Of a DNA stretch of 64,000 nt, positions 48,501 to 63,500 are shown one piece after another. The stretch comes from Cymodocea nodosa. Its lineage: Eukaryota; Streptophyta; Magnoliopsida; Alismatales; Cymodoceaceae. The stretch covers positions 1,260,001-1,324,000 of the forward strand of contig CM072335.1 of assembly GCA_036874045.1 (NCBI GenBank). The letters are read 5' to 3'. Position 1 is the stretch's first letter; each line of letters starts with the position of its first letter. Below the pieces are notes generated by a model. The model saw only the letters and a list, made by a program, of their open reading frames with translations. It had not been told where the DNA came from and ran no database searches. A program made the position numbers and the translations under genes.

Positions 48501-51500
48501 TCAGTTTATTTTCTTACATTGGATTAAAATAACTGTTATGGAATGGAACCTTAGTTCTGTTGTAATCAGCATTTATTTTTCCAAGAAGCAGGAATAAAAG
48601 TTGAACTTAGTTCTTGCACTTTGCTGGCAAAGCTGGTTTCGTTGTATTACTGCAGTTCTAGTTTTTCAGCACTTGAAGAAGATGCAACTTTGATTCACCC
48701 AAAGGCACTTGAAGATAGACACAATGATATATATTTTTAGGTGCTAGTACAGTCTTCTTCATTGGACCCGTTCCTTTGTTCTTGCAGGATAAATTGGATA
48801 TCAAAATGACTCTGGAGGAGGAATCAAGGAAGTGTCAGTGGCTTATACTGTGGCTTGACTGTGACAGAGAAGGAGAAAATATTGCTTTTGAAGTGGTTGA
48901 TGTTTGCACTGCAGTAAACCACCATCTCAATGTGTGGAGGGCTCGTTTCTCTGCTTTGATTGACAGGTTCTCTAGCTTGTAACAACTAATATTTATGTGA
49001 GATAGCTTCCTATGATCATTGAATCTTTGAATCCTCTTTGTAATTTGCAGGGAAATATATGAGGCAGTGCAAAATCTTGCTTTGCCCAATAAGTTATTTT
49101 CAGATGCTGTGGATGCTAGGCAGGTGAATAATCTGTAGGACACGGTTTCCATTGTCTTTATTTGAGGAGTTATGATTGAATTTTGATTGATGATTCTATG
49201 AAAAAACTTAAATGCCTTTGATTGTTGATTTTTTTAATATTTATCCAACCAGCTAGGCAGCTATCTTTTATGGTGTTCAGTGTGGAGCTGATAATAATCA
49301 TGTTTTAAGTGCAAGTGTAGTGAAAATTAGGATGTTTAATAAGTGGCTTGATTCAGCTACCGCACATTTGTACCTCCTTTCCCACGTCTACAGCTTGGCA
49401 AGGATGTAAGAAATAAATAAAAGTGTTTTTGATAGAGAACCCACAGTTTTTTATTTTGTAAAATCACAAAGAAAAGGATATTAGTAAACTTCTTCGTCTC
49501 CCTTGCTTGGAGATGCTTCAAAACCTATGTGGTGGACAGATAAGTGGCGATGCCTGTCCTCACCTTATGATTTTTTTTCTGGGAGAGAGCTTGTGGTATC
49601 ATTCAAAATAGACAATTTGACCCTTAGAAAACCTTTACAATGTGTGGTCTGTCTTCATCAATTCCTTTTTTCAATGTTAATTACTTCAGGACAGGCTTTG
49701 ATTAGGTTTCAAAGAGCTGCTTGGACAAACAATGATGATTTGAGTTCACTTTTGTGGAGATCGTATGAAGATCAGTAACATCTGTTTGTTGGTTTACATT
49801 TCCTCATGCTGTGTGGATCTGTTTTTCATCTTTGCAAAGTTGAGTATATTCCCTGATGCCAGGAGGGTGCAACTTGTGAGATTAGAGTATAAGAATGAAG
49901 AATTGTTTATTAATAAGAGATTACACATTTATAGATGCAACCTAGGGATATATTCTAATATATGGGGATCCAATAACCCATATAATTAAGAAATGATCTA
50001 CATAACTAAATTATGCTAATAACACCAATACCTTCTCAAGTTGGGGCATATGTGGTTGTCATACTCAATTTATTACAAAGTAATTCAGAAAATCCAATAC
50101 TTAAACCTTTGGTAAATATATTTTAAGTTATTCCAACGATTGGGTGCATGGGTTGATATATGTACTCTCATCACCATGTCATGATCATAATGATATTCCA
50201 CTTCAATGTGTTTGGTGTGTTCACGGATGATTGAAATATTAGCAATAAATTCAGTAGATTGATTGCCTCAATGCACGGTTGTCATGACCTCTACAAAAAT
50301 TGTGTTATTTATGTCATTGCCTTTGGCATTTTGATGATTTTCTAAATGTCCATATTTTGGTATTACATTCAATATGCTTATTCTAAATTCTTTGTTTTAA
50401 TGCTATTGCCATCTTATTCTGCTAGTCTTTGTCAATTGAACTTAACTATAGTCCATAGCTAAGACATTAACTATACATGGTATATGACCTAACCACCCCT
50501 ATATACATCAAATACTGTCATTGAACCTCCATAATTGAATCTCCAACTCTTACTTGTTTATGATGTTAAATCCGTAATGACTGCTCACATTTTTATCATG
50601 TCTCCTTTGTTAGTAATGCCAACCCACTTCTCTTTCAACAATAAGAGTTTGATGTTGTTAATGGGGATGATTAGACAATCCCCTTAATAGCCTTGCCCCC
50701 TCATTGTGATGTGGAGGATTGCATGTGGAAGAGAGGAGTCCTTGCCATTAAGTAGGTGTAAGATCAGCATCAAGGCCTTGAGTGTGACGATTGACCCTCA
50801 TCTCTTCCATACAAGACATGATGTAGGGGTGATCAACAACAAGGCAATGGTTCAGACCTATTATGAAGGAGCATGTTGATTTTTTAGTTGGTCCTACCTT
50901 CTTAGGTTCAGTCACTGTAAGTAACTATTGGAGATACTGCACTCCTCTTTTCTGAATGCTAGAGAGAAGATAGATTGGATCTTTCCTCTGTAAATTTTGA
51001 TTTATTTTATTTCTTCTACTTAATAGACTGTTATGGTTTTTTGCGGCTAGATTTTTGATAAGTAAAAAATTTACACACGAATGAGAGATCTAGAATTCCA
51101 CTATTACTTGACTGCAAATGAGACACTTAGATCTTGAGATAAAACAAAAATTCCCTTTGAGCATGACCAACAGCAGCTGGAGATTATTATTGGTCTGTTT
51201 TCACAGCTTGGGCTGGTTTTCTTAGCTTGAAGCTTATGGATTTTCCTTAAAACTTGCATTTGAAGGATGCAGCTGAAGAAATAAGTGTCTTTTGACTTAT
51301 TCAGCATTCTCTTTTGGTTACTTGTGGTCCATTTTTGCATGGTTGGCATCACATGAACAAACTACAAGGTATACCATATAAGGGCTTATCAGGTGTGCTC
51401 AATTGCACCTAAATGTCCATATTGTTATGCAAACTGAAGAAGTAAAAGGAAATAAACATACACAAAAGACTAGATTTAACGTGGTTCCCCAATAGCGGGT

Positions 51501-54500
51501 ACGTCCACGAGATGGGTGAGGGAGCAGGTTCCACTATGTCTTGGAGAAATACAAAAGGGATTTACGATAAGCCCTAAGACTCATAAGCTTATATAACTAT
51601 GAGGGGGTCAAAATACAAAAGGACCAAAATGCCTTTATACAAATTCAAGACATATTTCAACAAATCTCCACCTTGTCTTGAATACATCCTCCACCTACAG
51701 TAAAACTTCCCACCCAAAAGACCCCTAAAGGATCAAGCATATGCATAAATATTGAGCAGGTCCAAACAATGTTTGAACTTGCTCTCAATGACTTTCTTTG
51801 TGAACATATCAGCTGGATTTTCTTTGGTATTGATCTTCAAAACTTTGATTCTATTTTTTGATCGAAGAAAATGATACCTGATGTCAATGTGTTTTGTACG
51901 GTCATGAAACACATTGTCCTTAGCCAAATAAATGGCACTAAGACTGTCACAAAAAATGTTTGCTTTATGATGGTGCAAACCAAAATCTGCTAGTAGACCT
52001 TTGAGCCAAATTCCTTTCTTGGTTGCTTCTGTCATAGCCATGTATTCTGCCTCTGTAGTAGACAGAGATATAGTTGGCTTAAGCGTTGATTTCCAACTAA
52101 CTACAGAATTTGCAACAGTAAAAACATATCCTGTTAGGGATCTTCTTTGATTAACATCCCCTGCAAAGTCTGAATCTAAATATCCAGCTATTGTGCAACT
52201 ATTCTTCATGCCATATATCAAGCTTATATCAGATGTACCCTTCAAATATCTGAAAATTCTTTTCACAGCTTGCCAATGATCCTTTCCAGGATTCACCATA
52301 AATCTACTAACCACACTGAGTGGATAAGTAAGATCTGGTCTAGTGCACACCATGACATACATTAGACTTCCAACAGCCTGTGAATATAGAACATTTTTCA
52401 TATAGTCTTTTTCAAACTGAGATTGTAGCGCCATAGCAGAAGAAAGGCGTAGATTCTTGTCATAGGGAGTTCTAATGGCTTTGCTAGAAGCCATCCTGAA
52501 CTTATGTAAAATCTTCTCTATGTAACTACGTTGATGAAGAAACAACTTTCCAACATCTCTGTCTCTGTGTATCTTCATCCCAAGAATCTTTCCAGCTGCA
52601 CCCAAATCTTTCATATCAAACTCTAACTTTAGAGTTTCCTTCAGCTCTTGAATAACATGTACATCTTGAGCTGCAATCAGGATGTCATCAACATATAATA
52701 ACAGATATACATGTATATCATCATTCAGCTTTCTAACGTACACACGAGTCATAAGAGTTGCGAGTAAAACCAACTTTGCTAATAAAGGTGTTAAACCTTT
52801 TATACCACTGTCTGGAGGATTGTTTCAGTCTATACAAAGACTTCTTCAACTTGCACACGAGATCTGATTTCCCCTGTTCCACAAACCCAGTTGGTTGATC
52901 CATCTAAATCTCCTCATTAAGATCACCATGCAAAAAGGCAATTTTCACATTTAACTGTTCCAATTCTAAATTCTTTGCTGCAACAATTGTCAGAAGAACT
53001 TTAATGGATGAGTGTCTGACTACAAGTGTAAAGACATCATTAAAATCAACATCTTCTTGTTGAGAGTATCCTTTTGCTACAAGTCTGGCCTTAAATTTAA
53101 TTCCTTGGTTGCCTTAAGTTCCAACCTTCTTCTTAAACACCCATTTGTAACCAACAATATTTTTGCCCTAAGCGCTTCACTAGGTCCCACGTTTGGTTCT
53201 TTTGAAAAGACTGAAACTCTTCCTACATAGAAGTAACCCAATGGGTAGCATCAGAGCTCCTCAAAGCAGCCATATAATTGGGAGGATCTTCATCTTCCTC
53301 CACCTCATTTGCTACCTGTAAAGTATAGGCAATCATGTTGCTATATCCATATCTCTGAAGGGGTTGTATGTCCCTTCCAGGTCGATCTCTAGCAACACAT
53401 CTCTATTCAGTTTCTTTCAAAACGGGAACCTCATGATGATTAGCTGCTTCTAAAGGTTGACTTGTACTTGTCTGGCTCCTATCAGCAGATTGTTGTACCT
53501 CAAACTCCACTTGTTGTGTATCATTGGGTATCTCTGAATTAACAACATTATCTTTTCTCAACATGAGATGTTTCTCATCAAATGTGGCATCATGACTATA
53601 TATCACATTTTTGGATGACGTGCCATAGATTCTATATCCTTTTACACCAATGCCATAGCCCACAAAGATACATTTCTTTGCTCTTGGCTCTAATTTGTCA
53701 TGATGAACGTGATAGTAAGTAGGACATCCAAATATTTTGATCTTTGAATAATTTACAATATGTCCTGACCAAACCTCATAAGGAATTTTATCATCAATGG
53801 CACTAGATGGTGATCTATTGATAAGGTAAGAAGCAGTACTAATTGCTTCTGCCTAGAAATTTTTTCCCAAAGTAGCATGAAAGAGCATGGATCTAGCTCT
53901 TTCCAAAAGAGTTTGGTTAAGGCGTTCAACCACTCCATTTTGTTGTGGGGTACCTCTAACCGTATGATGCCTGGTAATTCCAGCATCCTTGCAAAACTCA
54001 TCAAATTCAGCAGAACAAAATTCTAAACCATTATCTGTTTTTAGATATTTTACCTTCCTATCTAGCTGATTCTCTACCATAGCCTTCCATTGCTTGAAGT
54101 TCTTGAAGGTTTCATTTTTGTGTTTCATAATAAACACCCAATTCATACGTGAGAAATCATCAACAATTGATAGAAAATATCTTGAACCTACTAGTAAGGG
54201 TTGTTGAGATGGACCCTAACAATCAGCATGGACATAATCCAAGGTTCTTCTAGTGGTGTGCTTCCCTGTGCCAAACTGTACACGTTTCTGCTTCCCAAAG
54301 ATGCAATGTTCACACAAGTCTATATTGACAAACTTGTGTCCCTCTAATCTGTTCAGACTGCTTAGTGTTTGCATTCCCTTTTGTCCAGATGATCCATCCT
54401 TGAGTGTCAAATAGCAAAGATAGATTACAGCTGAACCAATGACTGGAGAGCCCTGTAGGATATATAAAGGTTCTTCCTTGACTTCTTTCATCACAATCAT

Positions 54501-57500
54501 GGAGCCTTTCAGGACATGGAGCTTGCCTCCTCCACCTGAATATCTAAATCCCTTTGAATCAAGAGCCATCAAAGAGATTAGACTTTTACCTAACTTAGGC
54601 ACGTGCCAAACATCCTCTAGAATCTTCACTGTACCATCATGCATCTTGAATTTGATAGACCTAATGCCAGCTCTATTGCAAACATCATCGTTTGCTAATG
54701 TCACCTCCCCACCATCTACTTGTTGGTAGGTATAAAAGTATTTTCTGTTGGGAATCATGTGATGTGACGCACCTGAGTCTATGATCCATGCTTGATCTGA
54801 GTAAGCACTGCAAGAAACTGTCAAAGAGAAATCACCTTCAAATGCTGAATCTTCCTTTTCTACCATTGCGACACTACCCTTTGCCTTCAACTTTGGACAA
54901 TTGACCTTCCAATGTCCTTTCTCTTTACAATAGTTGCAAGTGTCCTTAGAGTACTTTCCCCTGGACTTGCTTCTGCCTCTCTGTTTGTGATCTTTCTTGT
55001 TCTGACGACCCTTTGACTCTGTCTGATGTACTGATAAATCTGATCCACTTGCATCACTGCTACCATAAGTAACTATATGCCTCAATTCTCTAGAATGCAA
55101 GTTTGATCTCACCTCTTCTAATGTGATTGTATCCCTACCAACCACAAAAGACTGCACAAAGTTCTCATAAGAGAGCGGAAGTGAGACCAACAGAATGAGA
55201 GCTGCATCTTCATCCTTAACAAGAACACCAATATTTCTCAATTCCATGAGGATGATGTTTAGTTGGTCTAAATGTTGCTTCAACGATGTCCCCTCCTTCA
55301 TTCTAAGAGAAAACAATCTTTGCTTTAGAAGTAGTTTGTTTGTAAGTGACTTTGTTATATAAAGGGTCTCCAATTTGTTCCAAAGGCCCAAGGCGGTCAT
55401 TTCATCTGCAACCTCAACTATAACTTCATCAGATAAACAAAGCAAGATTGTTGAGTGAGCCTTTTCTTCTTGAGCTTCAAAATCTATAGATTTTTTATCA
55501 ACTAATGACTCCTTATTCAAGGGAGTCCAAATGCCTTGTTGTTTCAACAATGCTCTTATTTTTATCTGCCAAAGACTGAAGCTATTTTTACCATTAAACT
55601 TCTCCACTTTCAAAGCCGGTGTTATCATCAGAAAAATTTTGTAAATTCCTTTCAAGCTAACAGATTTTCAACAAGTTGTAATAATCTAATCAACAACAAA
55701 TTTCTATCACAGTTATTGATTCTGATAACATGCATAAACACAGTAGATGCCCGACAAAAGACTCCTGCTTCAGCAAAAAAAAAATTTAACTGAACCTGAA
55801 AATAGCAAATCACACAGGCAGATGTGCGGGTGGTGCACGCAGGCAAATGCGCGGACGACTCGTGTAGGCAGATGCGCGAGCAACGTGTTGAAGTTGCGCA
55901 TAGACAGGTGCGCAGACGATGCACGTAAGCAGGTACGCGAGCAACTTGTGCAGGTGACGCAGGTAGGTGCGCGAGCGATTCGCGTAGGCGATGCAAGTAG
56001 GTGCGCAGGCGATGCACATAGGCAGGTGGCTCTGATGTCGCGCACAAGGACGATCGTGCGGAGACAACTGTGCAGGGACGAACGTGCGGAGATAATTGTG
56101 CAGGGGCGAACGTGCGGAGACAACCACGTAGGGAAGAACGTGATCATGCAGTCAGATGCGCAAGCGGCAGTCGCGCGAGAAGCAGGCGGCAATCGTGCAA
56201 TCGTTTCCCATGCATTGCAAACATGTTCGATGGCTTGTTTTCTCCCTCAGCCAAAACTTCCTCCTAAGCCCTAACTCTGATACCAGTTTGTTATGCAAAC
56301 TGAGGAAGTAAAAGGAAACAAGCACACACAAAAGACTAGATTTAATGTGGTTCCCCAATAGTGGGTACGTCCACGAGATGGGAGAGGGAGCAGGTTCCAC
56401 TATGTCTTGGAGAAATACAAAAGGGGCTTACGATAAGCCCTAAGACTCATAAACTTATATAGCTATGAGGGGGTCAAAATACAAAAAGATCAAAATGCCC
56501 TTATACAAATTCAAGACATATTTCAACACATATAATGCAAGTGGTGGGCTCAATCACCATTTTTCAAATTTTATTGCAGTTTTCAACCAAAAGTTGAGGT
56601 TCTAGTTGAACTCAACTGGTGAAAATCCCATACGTATGGTACATTTACCAATGGATTTTTATGGAATCTGAGTAAGCTTACCACATGCAGGAAATTGATC
56701 TTCGGGTTGGTGCCTCTTTCACAAGGTTCCAGACCATTCTATTAAAAGATTCTTTTGTTCTAGATGCTTCAGATGATGACAGGAATATTGTTCTAAGTTA
56801 TGGTCCATGCCAGGTTTGAATGCATCTCTTTTCATCATACTACTGTGATTTTTTTTCTAAAATTCCATTAACTAGACGGTCATCTTCTTTTCTATTTGTT
56901 GCAGTTTCCAACTCTTGGCTTTATAGTGGAGCGTTACTGGGAGATCCAATCACATGAACCTGAAGAGTTCTGGATTATTAATTGTTCACATGTTTTGGAA
57001 GAGGGAACAACTGCTAATTTCAAGTGGAAGTACTTATTTGGTGTTTGCCTTGTAATGTTTTTGTAGGCAAGATTTGTTCATTTGTTTTATTAGGTTTCTG
57101 TTTCTTTTCAGCCGAGGTCATTTATTTGATTACATGTGCTCAGTTCTAATATATGAAATGTGTGCTGAGCAACCAGATGCAACTGTGAGTCATGCATTTT
57201 CCATATGGAACTAATAATACTGCTAATAAATTTCTTGATAGTGATCAATGATCATTCAATTTTGTTCTAGTTTGATTAATGGTCTTTCTTTCAGGTGAAG
57301 AATGTTAAGCATCAGGAAAAGCTGAAGTATCCACCATATCCATTGAGTACTGTCGAGATTCAGAAACGTGCATCTCGATATTTCAGAATGAGCTCTGAAC
57401 ACACAATGAAAGTAGGGATAAATAAGTTTTTCATTGCATTGTTCTTTATACTTGATTTTCTGATGAATTTAATCAAGTGTCATATTCCTGGACACTTTTA

Positions 57501-60500
57501 GTTTAATTTGTAGATTGATACACCACTATATAACATATTGACTGTTATCATGGGTTGTAACTATGATCCATGTAGTAATTGAGTATGGAGAAATACTAAA
57601 ATCTAAAAGGGACAGTACATGAAGCTTTGAGCAGTGTGTGATTTGAGGGTGATCCAATTATGTTTTCTTAATTCTATAAATGGAAAGATTATTTCCTAGG
57701 ATTCAAACTTATAATCTTTAGATCACAATGAAGTAACTTTACTATTGTACCGAGACTTGCTGTCAGCAAGGTGCAACATTGATGTGTCCACCTTTTGTCT
57801 TTTGTTTTTTATCTCTTTTAGTTTTCACTTGAACACTTTTGTCTTCCATTTTAGTCCTTAAACTCAAATTGGTTTCAAAAATAAGGAAGCAGATCAATTA
57901 CCATCTCCACTTGTTTTCACCATTTAGTGTATGTTTCATTACAATAATGGGTCTTAATCAATCAGACAATGCCCTTGTTGACAATTAACTTACATATCAT
58001 ACCTATTGATTTCAGAAATGAGGTACGTATCTTGCTAAGAGAAGTATCCATAATCCTATTAGTTTTGGCAGTTGTGTTTGTTGCCAGGTGGAAGAGGGAT
58101 TTGGCAAGGTGATTGAGGTACTCAGTAGGCTGTGTTATGGCCGAGAGTTGTGGAAAATTTCAAGGTCTTTGCTTGATGAAATATCCCTTTACTGCAATTT
58201 GCAGATCACACTATAATGTTCTTCAATGCCTCAGTAGAACAAGAGGCCAATATTACTACTGTCTTTGGTTTCTGTAGCATGATCTCGAGGATGAAATTCA
58301 ATATGCAAAGGTGAACAATAGTTGGGTTCGGATGTGGTGATGCAAATCAACAGGTGAGATGGTTTCTCTTCTGTTGAATCTTTTCCTACCATTAGGCCCT
58401 AAAGCTCCTAAATCAAGAGAATGGGTATCTATAGTGGATAGATTTGAAACAAGATTCTCTGGATGGAATGTAAGATATCTTTCTAAGAAAGGAAAATTTA
58501 GTTTGCTATTCTGTGCTATCAAACCTTCCAATTTACTTCATGGCAATGTTCCAGATACCAATTGGGGATGCAAAGAAACAAGAGGGTATCATGAGGAAAT
58601 CTTTATGGGAGGGAATAAAGGAGCTATAAAAGGATACCAAATGATCAAGCAGAATACATGCAAAAGAATGAAATGTAAGAGTGGCATTCGTCATAGGGTT
58701 TTATGTATCTTCTATCTAGCTTTGGAAAGTGACTGTCACGTTGATGATGAATTTTGACAGAGCTCATGGACGAAATTTATAATGGGAAAGTGGCATGGAG
58801 GATTTTTGGCTTTAAACTATAAAGGCCCTGCTATAGTGCTATGCAGGTACATGGTAGATGCAAGGAGATTATGGAGGTGTTAATCCATAGTCTAATGTTG
58901 TGTATTAATCATAGAGTTCAACATCAACTTGTGTTAGCAAAATTTCACAAACATGTGTCAGAAATCCCAATGCTCGACACAACATACACTTGTGTATCAA
59001 TATATAAATGATTTCAGTCCAAAAATTGGTGAATTTTCATTCCATAACTTTATGTTAAAGAAGTCAATTATCTTTGTATGGTGAGACCTTATGCTGGTCA
59101 TAGTTTGCACAGCATTTAATCAACAGATCCAGGCTCATTCTTTCTCCTCTTATTTATCCTAGGCTCCTAGCTATCTTCTTCTTCTTCTTCAGCCTCAATT
59201 CTACATATTGCTGGTGGTTTGCGAACTTGTTGGAGTTGCATTTCTTCACTGTAAGTCCAGTCACTGGATTCTGACATCCATCTTATAACAATCATTTCTT
59301 GCTGTTACAAGCAAATTCTAAGGCTTGTTGACTTGTGTAATGTTGGTTTTGTAGATTTTAAATTTTAATGCTTAAATCTAATGAGAAAGAGGCGTTGACA
59401 TTGGAAGCAATAACTACTGCTTCATCGATATGTTTACTACAAGTTGATGTTGGCTGTCCTCTTGTTGCATTTTCGTGAGTTTTATCTTGGTGGGCCCTAA
59501 ATATGAGATTAGGGTAAAAAAATGAGAGATTGGATTACTAATGAGTGGGTGATTACGTATTATAGGGTAATTATGTAAATGGATATCCAATAATCCGTTG
59601 ACCCCACACACCCACTAAAATAATGTAAGTAGATTAAGTCTAACATGTGCTTTTATGTAAATTTCAAGTTTTAATGCTTAGATCTATGTGTTTTTTTATT
59701 TCTTTTACTTTTTCCTTTTATTTCAGACCATAGATAGAAATATAACGATAACAATAATAACATGTATCCTAATTCCACTATGTGGGGTTGGGCACATAAA
59801 TATTTTAGACCATATATAAAAATATATAATAAAAAAGAATTTATGTGGCCGACTTCACAGTGGGATTATGGTATGGGCTACTATTGTATTTTCTTCCTTT
59901 AGTGTATTTATCATTAGACCTAATGTATCTTTGCTTGTGTAACTGATATTTTGAGTACATTTCAAGCCTTAGTGCTTAGCTCTTAGTTTTCTAAATTTCT
60001 TTTCTTTCATCTTTTTTTTTGTTAGATCTAGGTATTTTCCATTAGATCTACGTTTAAAACATTCCTGCCACATTATATTTACCGTAAATTATTATACTCT
60101 GATACAATAGTTTTGAAGTATATTGTAGTTTAAATGTCATAAATGTCTAAAAATTAATTTTAATTTTTACTAGGTGTGTATTATTGACTTCTTTATCTTA
60201 AAATTTAATGCTGAAATTCGTAATTTTTGGCCTTTTTTGTAGACTTCCATGATTTTACCTAACATTCATCAAAGATTGACATGTTTTCTTTTTTGTTATC
60301 AAAATCCAACTTGAAACTGAAGTTGAATTCCTTGGTTGGGTCATCCTTATCAGGTAGGCTCTTAGCTTTCAGTAAGTATGCTACTACAAGCTGTAGTGAT
60401 TCTAATGGACAATGACCTATCTATAAGCTTGTTTGGATTTGCTGGTCATCCTTTAAGGTCTGGGCATTCATGTGGCTGTTGATGAAGAATAGGGTTGCTA

Positions 60501-63500
60501 CAAAGTTTTATACATTCATGGGCCATAACAGATGATATCTCTATGAACATGATCAAGAGGACATGATTCATTTGTTTTTCTCGTGCCTAAGTAGGAAATT
60601 GGTATGCAAAGGTTTTGCATCTCAAACAGTGGAAGGTTGTCTCTCTTTTGACTCTAGGGAGACCTTGCTATTGAAGGTAGCAAGGGTAGAGCATCTGATT
60701 TCTGGCAAGCTAAGGCAGGAGACAGTTTTTCCCTCTCCAGTCATGCTACTTGTTGGAGTAAGTGAATTGTTCATAAATCACAACAACATAATTTTCAAGA
60801 GTGGAAGGGAAAGGACTCGGTAGGACATTTTATCTCTGTTTTTAAGTCTTCAATTTCTGGGCAAGGACACTTGTAAAATGGTTTAATTTTGTTCTTGTTC
60901 TTTCTATTTGATCTACTTTGACCAACCTTTTTGTACCTATGGTTCATCTCATAGAAAATTTTTTGCTGTTATGCTTTTCAAAATATCTACACTTTACATC
61001 ATAGTTTCCATTATTACCCTCTATTTGTTAACAAATACAATTTTTTTGCTTGTAGGTAGCAGAGGACCTCTACCAATCTGGTTTCATTAGTTACCCTCGA
61101 ACAGAAACTGACAATTTCTCTCTGAATACAAATCTGCATGTTAGTGTTTCGTCTTTTCATTGAAAATTTATCCATGGTCTTTCCAAAAAGTTCTCCATGT
61201 TATGTTAATTAAGAATTTAAGATATGTAAGTGAAACCTTTCATGGCTTATTATTTTCTCACAGTCTATTCATTATGATGTGTAAGTCAACATTTCATGTT
61301 TTATTGCTTTATCATCTTTATTGGCACAAGAATAGCCTTGTGACTGGTAATCAATTCAAGATAGGTATTATAATTTGAGGTATGGTAACTGCCTGTGAAA
61401 TAACTGATGTATGGTTTTATTTGGTTAATACAGTTCTATGATGGGGCTTAGAAGCATCCTTGTCATTCATAGCTGGTTTTGTCATCAGTTAAGATTCGTC
61501 ACAGAACATAACTTGGCTGTGCAAAACCATATATTTTGTTTCATGTCATGATGTATGACTCTTGTAAGTGGGATGAGACATGAAAGATGAGATAAGAATC
61601 ATGTGACATCAGAGATTAATAAAAAGATAAAAGATGCCCTATCCTACAATATTTTCATTAAGTGACATTCTCTTACCTTTTCCACTTTTTAGTAATATTT
61701 TGCTTAAAAAAGTTACATTTACATCTATCATTTATGGGAAGAATTACAATGAAAATTACAATTGCATAATTAAGTAGATGAACTACATGTGTCTAGTGTC
61801 CACTACTAGTTCAATAAAAGTTTGTACACTTATTTTTGAAATGAAGTTCATGTTCCATCTGCTGGTATTTCTCCTACTTTTTAATTAAATGTCCCTATCA
61901 TTGTCAGATAATGACATATTTCCATGGATTTCTTTTGTAGGCAATTGTCCAGGAACAAGTTGGTCATCCTTCATGGGGTTCCTATGCTCAACAACTTTTG
62001 GACCCAGAAGCAAGGCTTTGGAGAAACCCTGGTAATGGTGGGCATGATGATAAAGCACATCCTCCTATTCATCCCACAAAATTTTCTTCTGGTGAATCTG
62101 GGTGGACTCAAGATCATCATGTAGGCTTTTGATTAATCAAGAAGTTTGTTTCACTGTTTATTTGTAAGATTTGGTGCATCTAATAAACATGTTTTTTCCA
62201 GAAGGTATATGAGCTTGTTGTGCGCCACTTCTTAGCTTGTGTGTCACAACCTGCAATAGGGGCTGAAACTACAGTTGAAATTGATATTGCCGGAGAGCAG
62301 TTTTCTGCTTCTGGCCGCACCATTATTTCAGTGAGTGGCATCTTCCTTAATTTATTGCTTGTTGATCTTTTTCTTTAGGTCTCCTCATTTTACTTCTTAA
62401 TTCTAGTTTAATCATGTTTTGTCTCATTGCTTAATGTAATATCTTTTGTGTGGAGCATATCATGCAACTGACTGGATGAAAATAGGCAGCCACTACAAAT
62501 AGATAACAATCTACCCTACTGATTTGTATTCCTCTCTGTAATTTTTTTCCAACAAAGTTCTTCCATTTTGGTACATGTTAGGGTTGTTGAAATCTTTTCA
62601 ATTAATTTCATGAATAAAACTCACAAGCCTGTGTGGCAATTTTTCATTTGTTAAGAGGAACTATTTGAATGTTTTTGGATTTAAATTTGGCAAAGCTTCA
62701 AATCATTTAGCAATATTGATGATATGTGATGTGGAGAAAAGGCAATCTATCTGACACATTGAATAGATGAAGATAAAGACCCTAAATACACTTTGACTTA
62801 CAAATTACAATCCACTTTTGTGCTTCCAATACATTTTGACTTTTCCATGCTGGAACCTTTCTGAATCTTTTCAGATTGCTTTTTACATGAATGTTTAATA
62901 CATAGAACTCCCACAACATGCAGCAGTATTAATGGCTGGGAAATGCAAATTATAGACATTTCTACACAAAAGTTTCCATCAAATAATATGTGAAGAATAA
63001 AAAAATGATTCACTGGTTCATGTTTCGGTGGACTAATGTTTCCATAAGACTGTTGAAAATTTGCCAAGTGTGACTGTAACATATATACATTTGATAGATT
63101 TTTGTCTGTTTAGATGGATCTTTTGGAATCTTGTAGATTTTAAAATGGGGTAGCTAACAATTAAATACTCTTTTTTTTCCAGAAAAACTATTTGGATGTT
63201 TATCAATACGAGTCTTGGGGAGGATCAATAATCCCCACATATCAGATTGGGCAACAGGTCTCAAATATTCATTGAAACAATTTTGTTGGATACTCTAGAT
63301 GTTGTTTATAAATATATTTCTAATTTTGCATAGTGTATTTCCGTACTAAGGTTTGTTTATTTCTTTTCATTTATTTTGACATAAAAATGAATTGAACTTT
63401 ATTGTATTTGCATCATATGTGATTTTCCAACTTTAGCTTCAAAGTAAGGAAGGAGGGTTTATGCAAAAAGTGACAAAAAGAGATAGTAATGAAAGTAATA

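Larger units (their letters stand above)
51423..56528 (-). mobile_element. Full-length Ty1/copia retrotransposon, antisense in TOP3A intron 3
   Basis: 5106 bases bounded by two 240-base LTRs and flanked by a perfect 5-base target-site duplication CATAT (51418-51422 and 56529-56533). The coding order on the minus strand is gag, protease, integrase, RT, RNase H, hence Copia. By hand count the LTRs differ at 14 of 240 positions (13 transitions, 1 transversion). At the rate often used for grass LTRs this would be roughly 2-2.5 million years, but the rate for this plant is unknown. All coding parts carry disabling changes. It occupies most of the 7.6 kb intron. Confidence 0.93.

Noticed and set aside
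55815..56035. Regular repeats resembling a CRISPR array
   Set aside because: Units are contiguous with no unique spacers, inside a plant retrotransposon leader.
55747..56274. Overlapping 105-175 codon frames on both strands
   Set aside because: Produced by the 25- and 28-base tandem arrays in the Copia leader; amino-acid content follows the repeat, not a protein family.
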